A stretch of DNA of 64,000 nt from Siphonodentalium dalli (GCA_032622095.1 CP136062.1:132451282-132515281); one strand, 5' to 3'; positions 1 through 13,806 are shown, counted from the stretch's first letter. Numbers and translations: made by a program. Notes: generated by a model not told the origin, from the letters alone.

Positions 1-111
1 AGAGCAAGAGCTTTCCGATGAATGGCAACAAGCCATATTTCCGACTAAATCCTGAAAGTTACCCATAATTCTGCTGTGGTTAAGGAGTTGATTATTTAGA
101 GTATTACTGTA
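1..111. mobile_element. TA-flanked palindromic MITE, right half (cut by window edge)
   Basis: Reads from the central hairpin (GAGCTTTCCGATGAATGGC) out to the terminus TATTACTG followed by TA. It matches the right half of the full copies at 7919, 17715 and 43042. Tc1/mariner-like by TA target and CAGT-type terminus. Confidence 0.85.
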
Positions 112-959
112 TGTGGATGAAACAGTTATAGAAGATGGTTGTTTTATATAACTGACAGCCAATTTTATATGGTTTTTGTCATTCACCTTTATGTATTTCA
201 ACTTTAATCACTATATTGTTCAATTTTAAACTGTTTTTTGTTGGGGGAAAAACCATGTTAAACTTATTAAACCATTCGGAAACTATTGCTCTAAATTTCA
301 CTTAATATCAAATGGGGCCTGAATTTGTAAAATAGTGGCTTGTCTCAAGATTTACCCATTTAATACAATAAGAATGGCATATAGTTATTCCTATAAATCC
401 ATTTCATATGTGAAAAAACAGCCTAATAAAAGTTTTATAAACTCATTCCAGTGGTGGTCAAACAGTAAAATGAACAAATGAAAAGAATTAAAATAAGGTG
501 GCTATATTTATGTGCTGATTTAATTTAGCTAAGTTATGTACTTCACACTTCCTTCAACATTTTGATTAATCTTGATAACAAACAGGCAAATCCTAATAAG
601 AATTTCTTTATAGAGATATGTATTCATATGCATAAATTAACATAATTTCATATTCATCAGAAACTTGATCTATTATACATGTTCACTCTTCATTTAACAT
701 TGTGAGGAGTGATAATTATCCTTCAAATGCAAATTTGCATAAATTCATACAAGACGAATGCAAAACACTGACAAACATTAGACAAATCCACTTTAGCATG
801 ATGTCACAACTTAAAAACATGGCGATAATTTTGGATTCTAATAAAATCGTTATTGCTGGAGAAATCGAATAGAAAATCCAATTTATTTCAATCAAGAAAT
901 ATACATTGCAGATGCTTGTTACTGCAAACTGAAAACCCATCAAAGTTGATTTCACGTCC

Positions 960-1460
960 TGTTCATCAATTTAGAAAGAGGCCTGAAATGCCGCTAATTA
1001 GAGAGCGATTCTTGCAGAGTGTTTGTTCCCCGAACCTAATCAATACAAGTTTAAATAGATTGTATTAATCCAGTGTTCTGGCGACTCCGCTCACAAGACA
1101 AGCTTCCTTGATTCTCTTAATTGCAATAATCAGAGGACTAGCTGAAAACACAGCACTTGACTGGCAGCAGAGAGAAATGTATTATTTTTCCTATAGCGAC
1201 CAGAAACACGTTAAATTAATTTAATAGATGTTCAGGCCAGGGATCGATATTCTGGCTGTTAATTACACGACAAACGCACAGACACAATCTAGGAAATGCG
1301 TTTTATCAATATGAAAATGAAAATTTAGGAATGGCTTCGCCGCCAAAAATGACAAATTATCATCGAAGATTGGTGATTTTATTTGTAGGAAGTTCGTTAG
1401 CTGATTATCTCAAAGTTAGACGACTCGAGTCATTGAGGCAGAAAACTAATTTGAATCATC
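960..1460. promoter_or_regulatory. Candidate cis-regulatory block
   Basis: Repeat-free, compositionally mixed, with no ORF. Holds TAAT-core words (CCGCTAATTAGAGAGC, CTTAATTGCAATAATC, GTTAATTACACG) at higher density than flanking DNA. Regulatory role inferred only from composition and locus. Confidence 0.25.
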
Positions 1461-3028
1461 GATGAGATATTATAAGTTGACGCGATCTGAATTCAATACG
1501 CATACATTTCAGACTGTGATTACGGCCTGACCTCGCGGAACATCCAACATATGATGGTGGAGGTTCGTTTGATGGGAATTGATTGCGCCAGGGCATCATC
1601 ATTCTTTTTAGCATTGATTTTCCTGTGAAGATTAACATATTAGAGTGACACGAGTTCGGCATAAAAATGGCTAGCATTTTGCTGGGTCAACCCTCTCCAC
1701 TTAGTGTAATTAAAAGTAGTGATTGCAGAATGGAGATGGCTCATTATAGAAATTTAGCCAAGCAGTCCTGGTTTCATTACAGAGGTTTATTGTTTTTGGT
1801 ACTGTGTATATAGTGATTTATTAAATCATGCTGAATATTTGAACTTAATCTATACACATCAAATACATTATTCAATATGCTGTGTATAACTGACATTGTT
1901 TTGAAATATCAATTTCTTTGGTTTATATAACATCCTCTGATTTCAGCTGATTTGTGAATGATTTTGCATTTACATCCACAAATTAATATAAAAGATGTTC
2001 TTTGAAAATCCCTGTCAACCACATGAAGTAATTTACATGTGTGTATGGTACAATTGTTATAACTAGGCTGATCCAATTTCAAATAAATTTTATACTGGCA
2101 TTCTATTTGCTATTCCATTTCCACAAATTATTCAATGGGAATCAACTACTAATCAGCAGGATTTGGTTTTCAAAATGTTAAACTTGACAGAGAATAATGA
2201 GTTATTGAATAAAATGTAATGAAAAATATCTGATTTAGTGCATGAAAAATTTCACTATACCAAACATAATTTGTTTCCTGATGACAAACTGAAGGTAAAA
2301 AAAACTTGATTGAGGTTAATGACAAGATCAGGATGAATCCAGAAGAGTTTTGCGTTAATGCGGGGCATGAGTTCGAAGCATAAAAACTGACACACAAGGG
2401 ACCAGGGAGGGGTAACCAAATTAGAGCCACGGGGACACGTTCCGGGCAAACGAGTTCATTGAATACGCTCCTGTGATTTTCTCCATTAGCGAGAATTAAA
2501 ACTGGTCCCGTACAAGACATTCTTTCGGCAAATCTCATTAAATTTATATCCTTCGTCTAGAGAATAATATCTTCCGCCAGAGACTTACCAAAAATGAGAT
2601 TTGTAATAATTTGTAACAACAGGAGAAAATCATTAAACACCAAATCTACTAATGAAGGAACCAGATGAAGCGCATTATTATTTTAGCTGATATGTTTTTG
2701 TCTGCCTGATTGTGTCACTAGGCAACAAGGAAATATCACTGCCGATAATGGCTGTTATTAACTAAAACCCGAAATTAACGCACTTGAGGCAGAGACTCAA
2801 ACACACAGGCTTTTCTTATGGAATTAACTGATACAGCTTCATCCTAGCTAAGCTCATATGGTATTCATTCTGATTAACTGGAGATGCATTTACATAACTG
2901 GACAAATACTGGCGGCCTGATTATTTCCAACTGATGTTGGTGGTGTAAACTAATGCAGTTATCAGGCTTAATATTTTCATGACACTAAAACCGTATGAAA
3001 TGTCTGAAAGGAATATGTCTACTCTTAA

Positions 3029-3262
3029 CCCTTTCATGACTGAAATTTTGCGAAAACCTTGCGCTAATGCATTCTCTTATATATGTGAGTCTCCCATAGG
3101 GAGCCTCGCATATTATATATAAGAGAATACATTGGCCTAACAATATTTACCTTGCCCTGGTAAGCCAGTGCATTCTCTTATATATGCGAGGCTCCCAAAA
3201 AATATAATGCACTGGCACAGGATCTTTAATGCTGCACCAGCGCAGCTCCCGTCATGAAAGGG
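3029..3262. mobile_element. Type A TTAA element (CCCTTTCATGAC ends)
   Basis: Flanked on both sides by TTAA. Terminal inverted repeats are CCCTTTCATGAC and GTCATGAAAGGG. Inside are two copies of the hairpin whose arms read CTCTTATATATGCGAG and its complement, joined by a linker ending GGTAAATATTG. No coding capacity. TTAA duplication with CCC termini is the piggyBac hallmark; the parent transposase is not in the window. Confidence 0.85.
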
Positions 3263-3429
3263 TTAATTTACTAATATAATCAATTAAGGTGTATAATCAG
3301 ATTAAAGATCCCCATACCTTTTTTTAGATGAATGAAATAAAAGCATCCAGAACAGCCAATTTGTCATTATCAAAATAATATTCAGTCAAAATGTGATGCT
3401 ACCTGTATAACCACGTGGGCACATATTAA

Positions 3430-3682
3430 CCCATTCTTTACTAGATGGAATCGCCAATCAGTTATAAAAGTATACATTGGAAGGGTCTATTATTCTTCTG
3501 AAGGGACGTTCAGGAAATATGAGCAGATGACAGACAATAGAAAGTGCAGAAGAAGGAATAATATTCATTGGTGGAAATGTTCAGATAATATGTTCAACAA
3601 ATGCCTATCATTTTTTTTAACTTATTATCTGTAAATTTCCTAAAGGAACTGCCCATCAATGAGTATTTAGTAAAATAAAGGG
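3430..3682. mobile_element. Type B TTAA element, full length
   Basis: TTAA flanks at 3426-3429 and 3683-3686. Left end CCCATTCTTTACTAGATGG, right end a decayed complement of CCCTTTCTATACTAAATAC. The interior holds the type B landmarks: ACATTGGAAGGGTCTATTATTC, AGCAGATGACAGAC, and TGTTCAGATAATA followed by its own inverted copy. Confidence 0.8.
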
Positions 3683-4059
3683 TTAAAATAAGGGTTTCCT
3701 GACTCAATAGCAATATTTGCAAGCATGAAAACTATAGAAATGATAACCTGAGAACATTGAGGTGTAAAAATGGATTGCCTGCCTTATCTATATCATCTAT
3801 TGCTTTTAAAATAATAGTGCTAAGACAAGAAACAGCACTTAAACTGGATCATAGCTTACTTATGATTTAACCATTCATTTATAAATGCAGGCACTGCCAT
3901 CCCCACTTTTCAAAAGTGGCCACTAGTTACTGAGTATGTCGCTAGTTGTGTTTAATTTCACTGGTAATGTCATCTTGTGTTCAAATTTTGATAAATTTAA
4001 ATATTATTCCGACATTGCATTAAATATTGCTTCCAGTACACGTTGCACCCAAATTCCAA

Positions 4060-4400
4060 TCCTAGCTATTAATAAATTAATATCTGCGAAGAGGCTGGCA
4101 AATAGATAGGAGAACACATCACCATCGCCAGAAACTCATTGGAAGAAAATTCCAATCAAAATATTCGCTAAATCATAACAGCTAATCTAATGGAAGCGCC
4201 CTGGTGATATATTTCGATGATGAATAAGCTGTCATCATATTGAGCTTCGACCTCCCAAGCTGATAAGAGATTTGACATCGAGGAAGCTGATGAACAAAAT
4301 GGCAACGGCTGTCATCTGCGGAGAGGTGGCGCTAATATAGGAGTCAGACGGAAACTGGCGTCACCCTCTCAAATGATATTTCGCATTATCGTAAGATATG
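4060..4400. promoter_or_regulatory. Candidate cis-regulatory block
   Basis: Repeat-free and less AT-rich than its surroundings; contains CCTAGCTATTAATAAATTAA and GATTTGACATCGAGG. No gene. Confidence 0.2.
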
Positions 4401-4599
4401 ATAGTTGATATGCTGGTCTGTTGTGATGATGGACACTCCAATTTGGATACTTTATACAGCATAAATAAAATGTAATGAATGTTATGGGCACTGCAATTTT
4501 GATACTTTAACATCTGACTTACAAAATTGCAGTTGATTTCATTGTAGCAGGATCAACATAGCATGGGGAACACAGGGGCTACTCCCTCCAGCCCTCAAC

Positions 4600-4800
4600 A
4601 GAAGTCTATACATATAGGATCTCAAATGAGTTGCAATTATATACAAAATGTATTAACCAAGTGCACTAAAGCTTGGCTTGAATCGAATGTAGTGGACGAA
4701 GTTAATAAATTTTGTATATAATCGCGATGAATATGAGATCCATTTTATCACATAATCACATTTTAGCAAGGAAAAACAATTTCAAAACGACTGGGGTTTA
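4600..4800 (+). repeat. Palindrome-cored repeat, copy 1
   Basis: An imperfect inverted repeat (GGATCTCAAATGAGTTGCAA at the left, the complement of GGATCTCATATTCATCGCG at the right) with arms that include ATTATATACAAAATNTATTAA. It is followed by TTTATCACATAATCACATT. The same arrangement occurs in reverse complement at 51890-52090. Confidence 0.65.
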
Positions 4801-5761
4801 AAAACATATATCTCATCCATTTCATTTGTTTTGGCATCACAAGAATAATTCTGGTAAAAATTTACAAATTTTGATCATATTAGAACTTGATCTGCTGTCT
4901 TTTGTAATATCTAACCTGAACGAGTTGAATATGATTGGGATTTGTTTAATATGCCATGTTGATTTTTTCCCCTTTAGTTTATATGTAGTCAGGAGAGAAG
5001 TATCATATAAATAGCCTGCACTTGTTCTTCAATCCCATTGCCAAATGTATGTATTTGTATACATAACATAAAATGGTAAATAAATATGCTTAAACCAATA
5101 TGATTGGGTCATCTCAACTGAAGTTATTACCAATTTAAACTGGAGAAAGAGCCCCAGGTTGTTGTAGCAACATCAGAAGGACCAGAACTACCAGACAGTA
5201 CCAAAGGACAACCAGACTGAATCGATAACTATGTGAAATCGGCGCTAAAGTTTAGAAACAACGGTAGAAAGAGAGTTAATGTTTCATGACAAAACGCTGT
5301 CATGAATGATCAGTTATGATTAGAAATTGCTCTCCAATTGAGAAATTTTGAAACTGCACACAACAAAAGTGCACCACAGGTATACCTCACAAAAGATTTG
5401 CAACAACAATACAAGTGCGCGTCACCATAATTTTAGCATCAGCATGGGAAAATATTCTAACTGTACACATGCAAATGATCAGTTTTGTCTTTTTATTTTC
5501 GAAAAGATTGCTCATAGGTCACAAGTACTTGGACACGCCATGAGCCTTCGGATAGTCTAATAGATAGTACACAGTAATAATGAGAAGTGTATGTCATGAT
5601 TGTTGTTCAAATGAGAGCTGTTCCCACTCATTCAAGCATGTCCAACAAGTGACCATATCATTCAAGGGATAGTAAAACAGGCAAATATACAAGGTCATAT
5701 GTATAGGATTTCATACCATTAGTGTCAATCTTTGAAAAGTGATTTACATTTGAATGAGTTA

Positions 5762-6030
5762 GAGGTGAGACTGTCCCAAATGAACTAAGGATAACTACCC
5801 CCCCCCCCCCCACATTGCAATTGGGCTATATTAAGGGTAGCCATATTAACATATTTGTTTTTCGAGAAACAACACGAGGAATACAAGCTCGGACAAAATT
5901 ATGCAAGTCAAAAAGGGAGGTAAATCCACTAAAAAAGTCGGGATTGACCTCATAATCAGAGGTTCCCCTGGTAATAAATACCTGTGTCAAGTTTCAAAAT
6001 GTAGTAGGTATACAAGTACCCAAGTTTCAC
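5762..6030 (+). repeat. Dispersed repeat (GCAATTGGGCTA family), copy 1
   Basis: Contains a 16-base C tract, then GCAATTGGGCTATATT, GGTAGCCATATT and CAAGCTCGGACAAAAT, matching 63572-63690. The later part (AGGTTCCCCTGGTAATAAAT) matches 52360-52410. Class unknown; no ORF. Confidence 0.55.
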
Positions 6031-7918
6031 AGATTTGAAATAATGAATGTTACTCTTGTAAATAAGTATGTAAAATATCCAACTCGCAACATAGGTCAAT
6101 TCAACAATGCCAAAATCATCAATTCAGTTTGGTATCTTGCTGTTCTGCAAACAGCCAGTCATATCAACTTGGTATTTTTCTGACAGGAGGTAAAGGTGAT
6201 TCTGCATGTAGTGGGGCAAAAATATTTCTGGCTCCAAGTGTCACACAGGTTAATCCAATTCACATTTGTCAACAGAAAAGCACATGGAAAAATAGCACCA
6301 AAATAATGAATGTTATGCAAACAAATGTCCCAATCAAACAGGATCAGTTGATACTGAAAATAAATGTATAAACTACCAAAAATTTGAGCTAAACTAAAAC
6401 ATAGTGTGTTATTTATCAATGGTCCATTACAGTCCATTACAGTCCATACAAGGCCATCCAATATGTTCGTACAAACCAAGTCTGGTACAATGAGAGTTAA
6501 AATAAATTTAGTACATGTAGGAGTAAAACTTAAAAACAATTAATTGAAAATGGGCCACATTTATTCTTGTGGTGATATGAAGTTGACACCGGTTCAGAGA
6601 AAGCAGTTGTCTTGTATGTGTTCTTCAAGACTTGAGTAAACATTGAATCAATATCAATATAAAGGTGTGATATCTGTAAGCAGTATTAAAGTAGATATCT
6701 TAACAGATTTCAACAATCTATGAAGAATAAAGGATTTAACACAAAGTAGATGATGTTGATAGGTAAAGGTATGTCCATATAAAGCAATACAAGGAAAGGA
6801 TAGATGTACGAAACTGCCACGAAAAATAAAGGATTTCAGTACAAATATTAGGTGACAAAAGCTGAAAACTGGACATTGGTTTACAGAAACTGAAGCCACT
6901 TTGAATCAACAAGTTTTCAAACATGTTAGCCAAAATATGTTTTAAAGCATAGCTAGTCTATGATGGAATACAACATCAAAGTCAAAACATCAGACCAAGA
7001 TGATGAAGCGGTAAACCAATTACCAAGGTCTCTAATATCAGAAACATGTGACAGACGAATCATGATACAAGAGTAAATGCTGCTAACTACAAATACATAT
7101 ATATAAATGTTACCCCGCATCCATTGAATAAGAGCCATCTTTATAATCAGCGTATGTTTGAAAACATCACACAACAACCATCATGGTTAGTAAGATCCTT
7201 GTAACACGACCTGTCCCCTATCCAAGCAACACAAGAATGAGCCAGTCTATTGTTTACCTGACCAATCTAGTTTCAGTTGTGAAATTAGGAGTTCTTCGCT
7301 AATCACAGGTGTTCTAAAGTAGGCCTGTCCCCATAGAAATTCAAGCTATCTCTACTGATTAGGTGAAATTCAGCTTAAATGGGCGGGCTATTGTTCCGAG
7401 AATATAACTGGTTTCCTGACCATTGTGTAAGCTAACCCACCATTGTGTCATTATGGCTTAAGCTAAGAAATCACGTTGAATGGATGTTGTCTGGGGTATA
7501 GAAAAGGTTGAAACAAAAAAGTCAATGACAGACTGGTGTAGTGTGAAGCCTTTTCTTAGCTGAGCTCACTGGGGTGAAACAAATGACCAAAATTGATGTG
7601 AATGCTTAGATTACATGATTGCGCTACTGAGGTCCAATAGGGGTGGAATAATTAAAAATTCTAAAGTAGAGAATTCACAATTACCGGCTACTGTAAGTGT
7701 CAAAATCAATTTCAATTCTATGGTTAAAGAGGCAATCTGGTTTTGATTGAAATTCACAAACAGTGAATATTTGTTAGTTGATTGGTCAATTAATGAATAT
7801 TAGTACATCAGCAACATATTATCAATTGTTTCGATGGAACACATCTCTCAATGTTACGGAGAATTAGAAAAATATTGTTATCTTTAAAAAAAATCACCAT
7901 CATCATCTTATGCAAGTA

Positions 7919-8132
7919 CAGTAATGCTCTAATTAAATGACTTCTTAACCACAGCAGAATTATGGGTAACTTTTCAGGATTTAGTCGAAAATATGGCTTG
8001 TTGCCTTTCATCGGAAAGCTCTCGGGCAGAGCTTTCCGATGAATGGCAATAAGCCATATTTTCCGACTAAATCCTGAAAAGTTACCCATAATTCTGCTGT
8101 GGTTAAGGAGTCGATTACTTAGAGCATTACTG
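7919..8132. mobile_element. TA-flanked palindromic MITE, full copy
   Basis: A near-perfect 214-bp palindrome flanked by TA. Ends CAGTAATGCTCTAA and its complement; the centre is GAAAGCTCTCGGGCAGAGCTTTC. It would fold as one long hairpin. Confidence 0.9.
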
Positions 8133-8134
8133 TA

Positions 8135-8206
8135 TTTCGTGCAATATTTTGAGGCCTCCTTGTCCTAAATTATTCTTTTAGAATAAAGAAATATGAGAAA
8201 TAAATG
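8135..8206 (+). repeat. 72-bp repeat next to the MITE, copy 1
   Basis: Begins TTTCGTGCAATATTTTGAGG and includes TTTTAGAATAAAGAAATATG. The reverse complement occurs at 42419-42493, again touching a MITE copy at the same TA. Confidence 0.7.
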
Positions 8207-8207
8207 T

Positions 8208-8316
8208 CCCCGAGAGCTTTCCGATGAATGGCATCAAGCCATATTTCCGACTAAATCCTGAAAAGTTACCCATAATTCTGCTGTGGTTAAGAAGTCAATT
8301 AATTAGAGCATTACTG
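8208..8316. mobile_element. TA palindromic MITE, right half
   Basis: Starts at the central CCCGAGAGCTTTCCG and runs to GCATTACTG followed by TA; the left half is missing. Confidence 0.85.
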
Positions 8317-8551
8317 TACAATGGCATCTTGAGCCTAGTTTCTTAGCATTGAACGTGTAACCTCAGACAATTTGACAGAGCATGTTGGTTCAAGATTTGC
8401 AGCAGGAAATTTGGTTAATTCCATAGATGTTCAGAAAGCTTTTGACATCACAGCTAGAATAAACTGAAGAAACCTGGTCAGTCAGATCATCAGAGCTATA
8501 CCAGTGAATGTATACACAATATTGCAAGGACAGATCTGAATATCAGGGCTA

Positions 8552-8684
8552 CAGTAATGCCCTAAATAATCGACTCCTAAACCACAGCATAATTATGGAT
8601 AACTTGTCAGGATTTAGTCGGAAATATGGCTTGTTGCCATTCATCGGAAAGCTCTGTGAGATTCGATTATTTAGGGCATTATTG
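8552..8684. mobile_element. TA palindromic MITE, internally deleted
   Basis: The left half is complete (CAGTAATGCCCTAAATAATC to GAAAGCTC), then it jumps to the right terminus GGGCATTATTG. TA on both sides. Confidence 0.85.
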
Positions 8685-9839
8685 TATACCACTATAAATA
8701 TATGCACATCAAGTACAAAATTAATATTGATCAGCTTCGATTATCAAAATCTTAAATATTTTTCACAAATTTTATTGTAGGGCTTTGTAAATCCATGTGA
8801 ACCAATATGTTTTCACACCAGATATGTTCATCCCATGTTTTTTAGAATCACAATTTAACTTTTTCCTAACAACATTACCCATACACTCCATAAATCTCCA
8901 AGCCTGATAGTCTAAATTGCATGGATATCTGAGGTTAAGGCCAAAACAAAAAACTTCTCGGTTTCCGATAACATTGGGAAATTTGTCCAGTAAGGCAGGC
9001 TGGGTTTTTTTTGGCAATTTTTTTTTTAAATTCTTTCAGCCGTAAGCGATATAATAGTGTAGTCATGGATGGTGCCATGGAATATGGTAGATCCATGTGT
9101 ATTGAAAATAAGCCAAGCATGAAGTATGGATTGATGTTGTCCCTTGAATTAATTCAGTCTACAGAAAGATCTCAACCAACATTGAGCTTAATAACTCACT
9201 TATTTTTGCTTTTGGGATTGGAAAAATGAAAAATATTCACATTAACACTCTAACAGGTAACTATATAGACTATAGCTTTCTGGAGAAAATTGAAAAATAA
9301 ATTGAGGCAAGAAGAAAATCTCAGCCAGGCAGGGTATCGGAAACAAAGGTTGTTTTTTTGGCCTAAGTGTACTGTTATGTCATTGTATTTCCTGTCCACA
9401 CATGTTAATGCAGAGCATAAACTTAAATAAGTTAACTTTGCAAAAGAAGTTTCATATAGCTTAAAAATTCCAGCAATAAAATTTAAGTAGAATCAATTGA
9501 TGGCATCCCTGCCAAATGAAGGTAAACTGCCCCAGTAAGTTATATTTTGCTGAACCAAAAAGAGATAGCTCAGCCCATTTCGTAAAATTGAAAATTAATG
9601 AGAGTCAATAACATATAGAAAGAATAGAACCATCGCCCCCACACATCGTCTGCTGCAGAACGCACATACTATATCAAGAAGAGTTATCTACCTTACCTAA
9701 TGTCATCATGGACTACACAGCAAGTAACATATCCTCTCTTGTGTCATCAGAAATCTATACAATTTAGCACTGGCAATTTACAGCATCCAAGTATTATCAT
9801 TGCGAGAAACAATGCCTGAGTATGAGACATTCATTTTAA

Positions 9840-10320
9840 TGGACTCCATGGTAACCGCTTGTACAAAATGTCACCTAATGACGGCCCACCATTCAGCTGA
9901 TAAACAATTCATCCAATTAGACCTTTAACGAGGCTGAATTTTAATAACTGCCTGTATTTCCAACCTCATAGCACACCGCACCACATGTGCATAAACTTGT
10001 CCAGATTAATAATTAGCCATGTTTTGATAAACAATTGCAGGCTCCAAATTGATTTTTTTTTAAAAAGCTATTGTACGCAAATATAACTTGAAACTTATTG
10101 TGTGTCAATATCATTTATTAATCAATTGTTGGGAGAAATGAAGCGTGCTCGCTATACGGTCATTATATTGAGACAATAGGTCATTAAAGTTTAGCTGTCG
10201 GTATGCAGGGCGGCTGTATTAGCATAAGGCCTGCCTTTATGCAGCTGACATATACATGTATACCCTATTGTTATTTGATCAATGGCCCGCCTCGTTATAA
10301 TTAGCAATTAATCAAACGAG
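9840..10320. promoter_or_regulatory. Candidate cis-regulatory block
   Basis: Contains SOX-like ATAAACAATTCATCC and TGATAAACAATTGC, plus homeodomain-like CCAATTAGACC and TTAATAATTAGCC within 200 bases, and no repeats. Confidence 0.28.
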
Positions 10321-10329
10321 ATCCTGCAA

Positions 10330-10985
10330 TATACATCTATGAATATCAATGGTTATACTTAGGACCAGGTCTACAGCTGTTGATGGCTGATGGGGATACA
10401 CAGGTAGAGTGTTGGGTGAATAATTACATTGTGGCGGATGATTGATATATCATAGTAACAAGTTCATAGGGACTGATTACAAAATTTAAGAGGAAAGTAG
10501 GATGCTAAAACGACATAATCGTTTATATGTACCGACTACAAAGTTTTCAAAAAGTACATGTTAAAGTGACATACACATTATTATTTTAAAAATAATGATG
10601 TTGACATAATCAGTTAAATATTTACAACTACAAACTTGGCTTAAGTTACATAATGTTTAAAGTGACACAAATTCTTTTTGGGTAAAATAATTATGGCAAA
10701 CATGAATTTTCTACAAAATATTGACCACAGTTTGCAAAGGAGGTATAAGGATCAACATTGTCGCTAATGTGACTGAATTTTAATTTTATTTTAGTTTACA
10801 TTGACAATGTTAGAAATTTAACTATTTTCCTAGGAGAAGCGGCTCTATTTTATTTCCATAATAGTCCTATTTAATGTACAAAATGTATGGTAGAGACCCT
10901 AATATACATCTATGAATACCAATGTGCATGCACTGTATGGGGAGGCGGAGGTCTACAGCTGCTGATGTAAGACACAGGTAGTGTG
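10330..10985 (+). repeat. Diverged direct duplication
   Basis: The words ATATACATCTATGAATA, GGTCTACAGCTG, TGATG, ACACAGGTAG and GTGTTG appear in the same order at 10330-10425 and 10901-10998, about 570 bases apart. Between 11009 and 11290 a degenerate run with recurring AACCCAACAGTT / ACCAAACAGTT words follows. Confidence 0.5.
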
Positions 10986-12467
10986 TTGCTTGAATAATTG
11001 AAAGTATAAATTCTCCATGATGAGGGAGTGGGGATAATAAACCCAACAGTTGTCATCATGTATGGAGATGTGATTATATACCCAAACAATTACTATCATA
11101 GACATTTTAATATCAGACATGTATATGACCATTATATAGAAGCGAATAGCTATAGGGCAGGGGAATAATGTTCTGAAATAGTTATCATGTTTAACAATGT
11201 TGTAGAGGGGCAATGATATAACCAAACAGTTAGTATTGTGTTTATATCAATAAATATGGGGGAGGGGTGGAGTTCTATGACCAAACATTTGTTCGCTATC
11301 TATTGTTTATTTGAGATTTAAAAGGACTCACCCAGAGAAGCGTGAAGAAGGAAGTTATTCTCGAAAAAATTTAAGATCACTACTAGCTGTCAAATGTAAT
11401 ATTATCACGAGATTAATAATATCCGGGATGCAGATACGCCACACAAATTCACATACATCCAGGAATGCACAACATGCTATGTATCAAATTAAATGTAAAT
11501 GGTGTGTTTGCATATCATATCTACAGTATTTATAAAACTTCAGTCATCCTTTACAACACCTCATGAACAACCTATTGTTCTATGAACCCCCAGCTTCAAA
11601 AGACCGGAAATCTCTATTGTCGCCATTCGTTATCAAGTTGAATTGTTCAGAGAAGTACACACACAAAACAGGTTTCAATATTAATCCGTGAAAGAATTGA
11701 AATGGGGTGTTAGATTTCTTAAGGCGGCTATTCAGTAACGCCATTACCTAATGTTACACCTGCATAACTTATCTAGTCACTGTTTATGGGTAAAAATCTG
11801 AAAAGTCTGACCAGAAAACAATAGGGAGTGAAACAAAGCAAATTAGGACCCAAAGAAAAGCTTTAGCCAATGAAAACAATGACCCTGAGCTAACACTGTT
11901 ATTACCTGCCCAATCGTTATGTAATCAGGTGACAGCCTTCACAATGACCAGGTCACCCATCTTGGATAGAATTTGTGAAGGCCAAAGTGTGAACAGGCCA
12001 ATTAATTAAGCTTGAATATTGCTGGGGGCAAGATGATTTTCACACAGGTAACACACATGTAATCCATAAAGCGTGTCATGACATCTGTTACCCTCTTCAT
12101 CCAGACTAATACTGATTTATTCAAAACTGATGAAATCTACACCCTTTGTTTCAGCGACATAATTTGAAGAGGCTTTTATCAGATGATTAACTAAACTTGT
12201 TGCATGGATTCTTTAAGAAGAAATGATGTCATGAAGGAAAGACATTGACATTCTGGAAAAGTATTTCATAAATGTGAACAACTAACAGAAACCAAGGACA
12301 TTTACATCTAGAAATCTTGTATTTTGGACATTGGTTTTCATCTAAATTTAACTTTCAATAATAGTTTTGAAAAAATACCCAAGTGCTTTGCTATGAAAGC
12401 AAATCAGTGGCAACAAGTATTTTGAAATTCCAACTGTGGGAGGAACTGAGATTTCAGTCATGGTTAA

Positions 12468-12593
12468 CCCTTTCATGACGAGAGCTGTGCTGGTGCAGCA
12501 TTAACGATACTGCATTAAAGATCCTCACATATGTAAGAGAAAGCATTGGCACAGGGTTTTCAAAAATTTCAGGAAGCTCCAGTCATGGAAGGG
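12468..12593. mobile_element. Type A TTAA element, internally deleted
   Basis: TTAA at 12464-12467 and 12594-12597. Retains CCCTTTCATGACG and the complement of CCCTTCCATGACTGGAG; only one half-hairpin remains. Confidence 0.85.
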
Positions 12594-12608
12594 TTAAAAG
12601 GTCCACAC

Positions 12609-13147
12609 TGATATCAGTTACTGTTGAAAAATAATGTGTTTAGACTGACGAAATGGTCCTAGTTTTCAACCAACTGCATGATTTTTCTCAAAGGGAAAAC
12701 ATGGTAGGAGGGGCAAGCATTATTACAACCGAATCCTATCATGATATCTGTCACTGTTGAAAAATAATGTGTTTAAGACTGACTAAATGGTCCTAGTTTT
12801 CAACCAACTGCATGCTGTTTCTCAAAGGGAAAACATGGTAGGAGGGCAAGCATTATTACAACCGAATCCTATCATGATATCTGTTACTGTTGAAAAATAA
12901 TGTGTTTAAGACTGACTAAATGGTCCTAGTTTTCAACCAACTGCATGCTGTTTCTCAAAGGGAAAACATGGTAGGAGGGGCAAGCATTATTACAACTGAA
13001 TCCTATCATGATATCTGTTACTGTTGAAAAATAATGTGTTTCGACTGATGACATGGTCCTAGTTTTCAACCAACTGCTGTGCTTTTTCTCAAAGGGAAAA
13101 CATGGTAGGAGGGCAAGCATTATAACAACCAAATCCTATCATGATAT
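12609..13147 (+). repeat. Tandem array, four units of about 133 bp
   Basis: CTGTTGAAAAATAATGTG recurs at 12621, 12754, 12887 and 13021. Each unit also carries TGGTCCTAGTTTTCAACC and GGGAAAACATGGTAGGAGG. Units differ by a few substitutions and single-base indels. The array abuts the type A element at 12468. Confidence 0.93.
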
Positions 13148-13806
13148 CGGCATTTGTTCACCAAGTTTACTCAGTTAAACATCAATTTATCAGAATGCAA
13201 TACAAAAGTTTAGGTCTCCGATTGTTGCCAAAGTGGGCCGACGCTGAAAGTTACTTTTGCCGTTAACCATGTGTTGGACAAACCATGCACAAATCACTTT
13301 ATCGCATATGCAACAATGATATCTTTACAGCACCACAGGTTCAATATGCACGCAATATTATAGGGTAAACATATGCACAAAGGGCGCTATTTATACGGAA
13401 AAATATAAATGCCGCGGTGATCACTTCAATCCACGGATCCCACACTCAATGAAGAACAAATCTATTTTTTGCGGGGAACAAACAAATATTAATACAATTT
13501 CTTTTCTAAACCATGTGGCGTGTCGGGAGTCCTGACCCAAAAGTCCTATTGTTCGGGAGTCGACATAGAGTGTTGCTCATAGATGAAACTGGTGGTATTT
13601 TGATGAGTATGTCGGCATCTGATGAGTCTGTTGGTATTTTATGTGATATTTTACCAACAAGTCTGATACTCATTTAGTGCCTCATATATGCCGCCAAATA
13701 TGACCCAAGCTTTGCAGAAGTGGACTCTTTGCCCTGATCTTATTATAGAGATTCAAGAATGCGGTCACCAGAAATTTATTTTTCTTTAAATTTTTGTGCA
13801 CATTAA

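Noticed and set aside
2170-2538. A 122-codon minus-strand ORF in the Zfhx intron
   Set aside because: No domain pattern or signature of later ZFHX exons, low-complexity hydrophobic tail, and no convincing splice sites around it; probably chance in a mixed-composition block.
6159-6539. A 126-codon minus-strand ORF with hydrophobic segments
   Set aside because: AT-rich intronic sequence that overlaps an opposing ORF; no splice context or recognisable domain.
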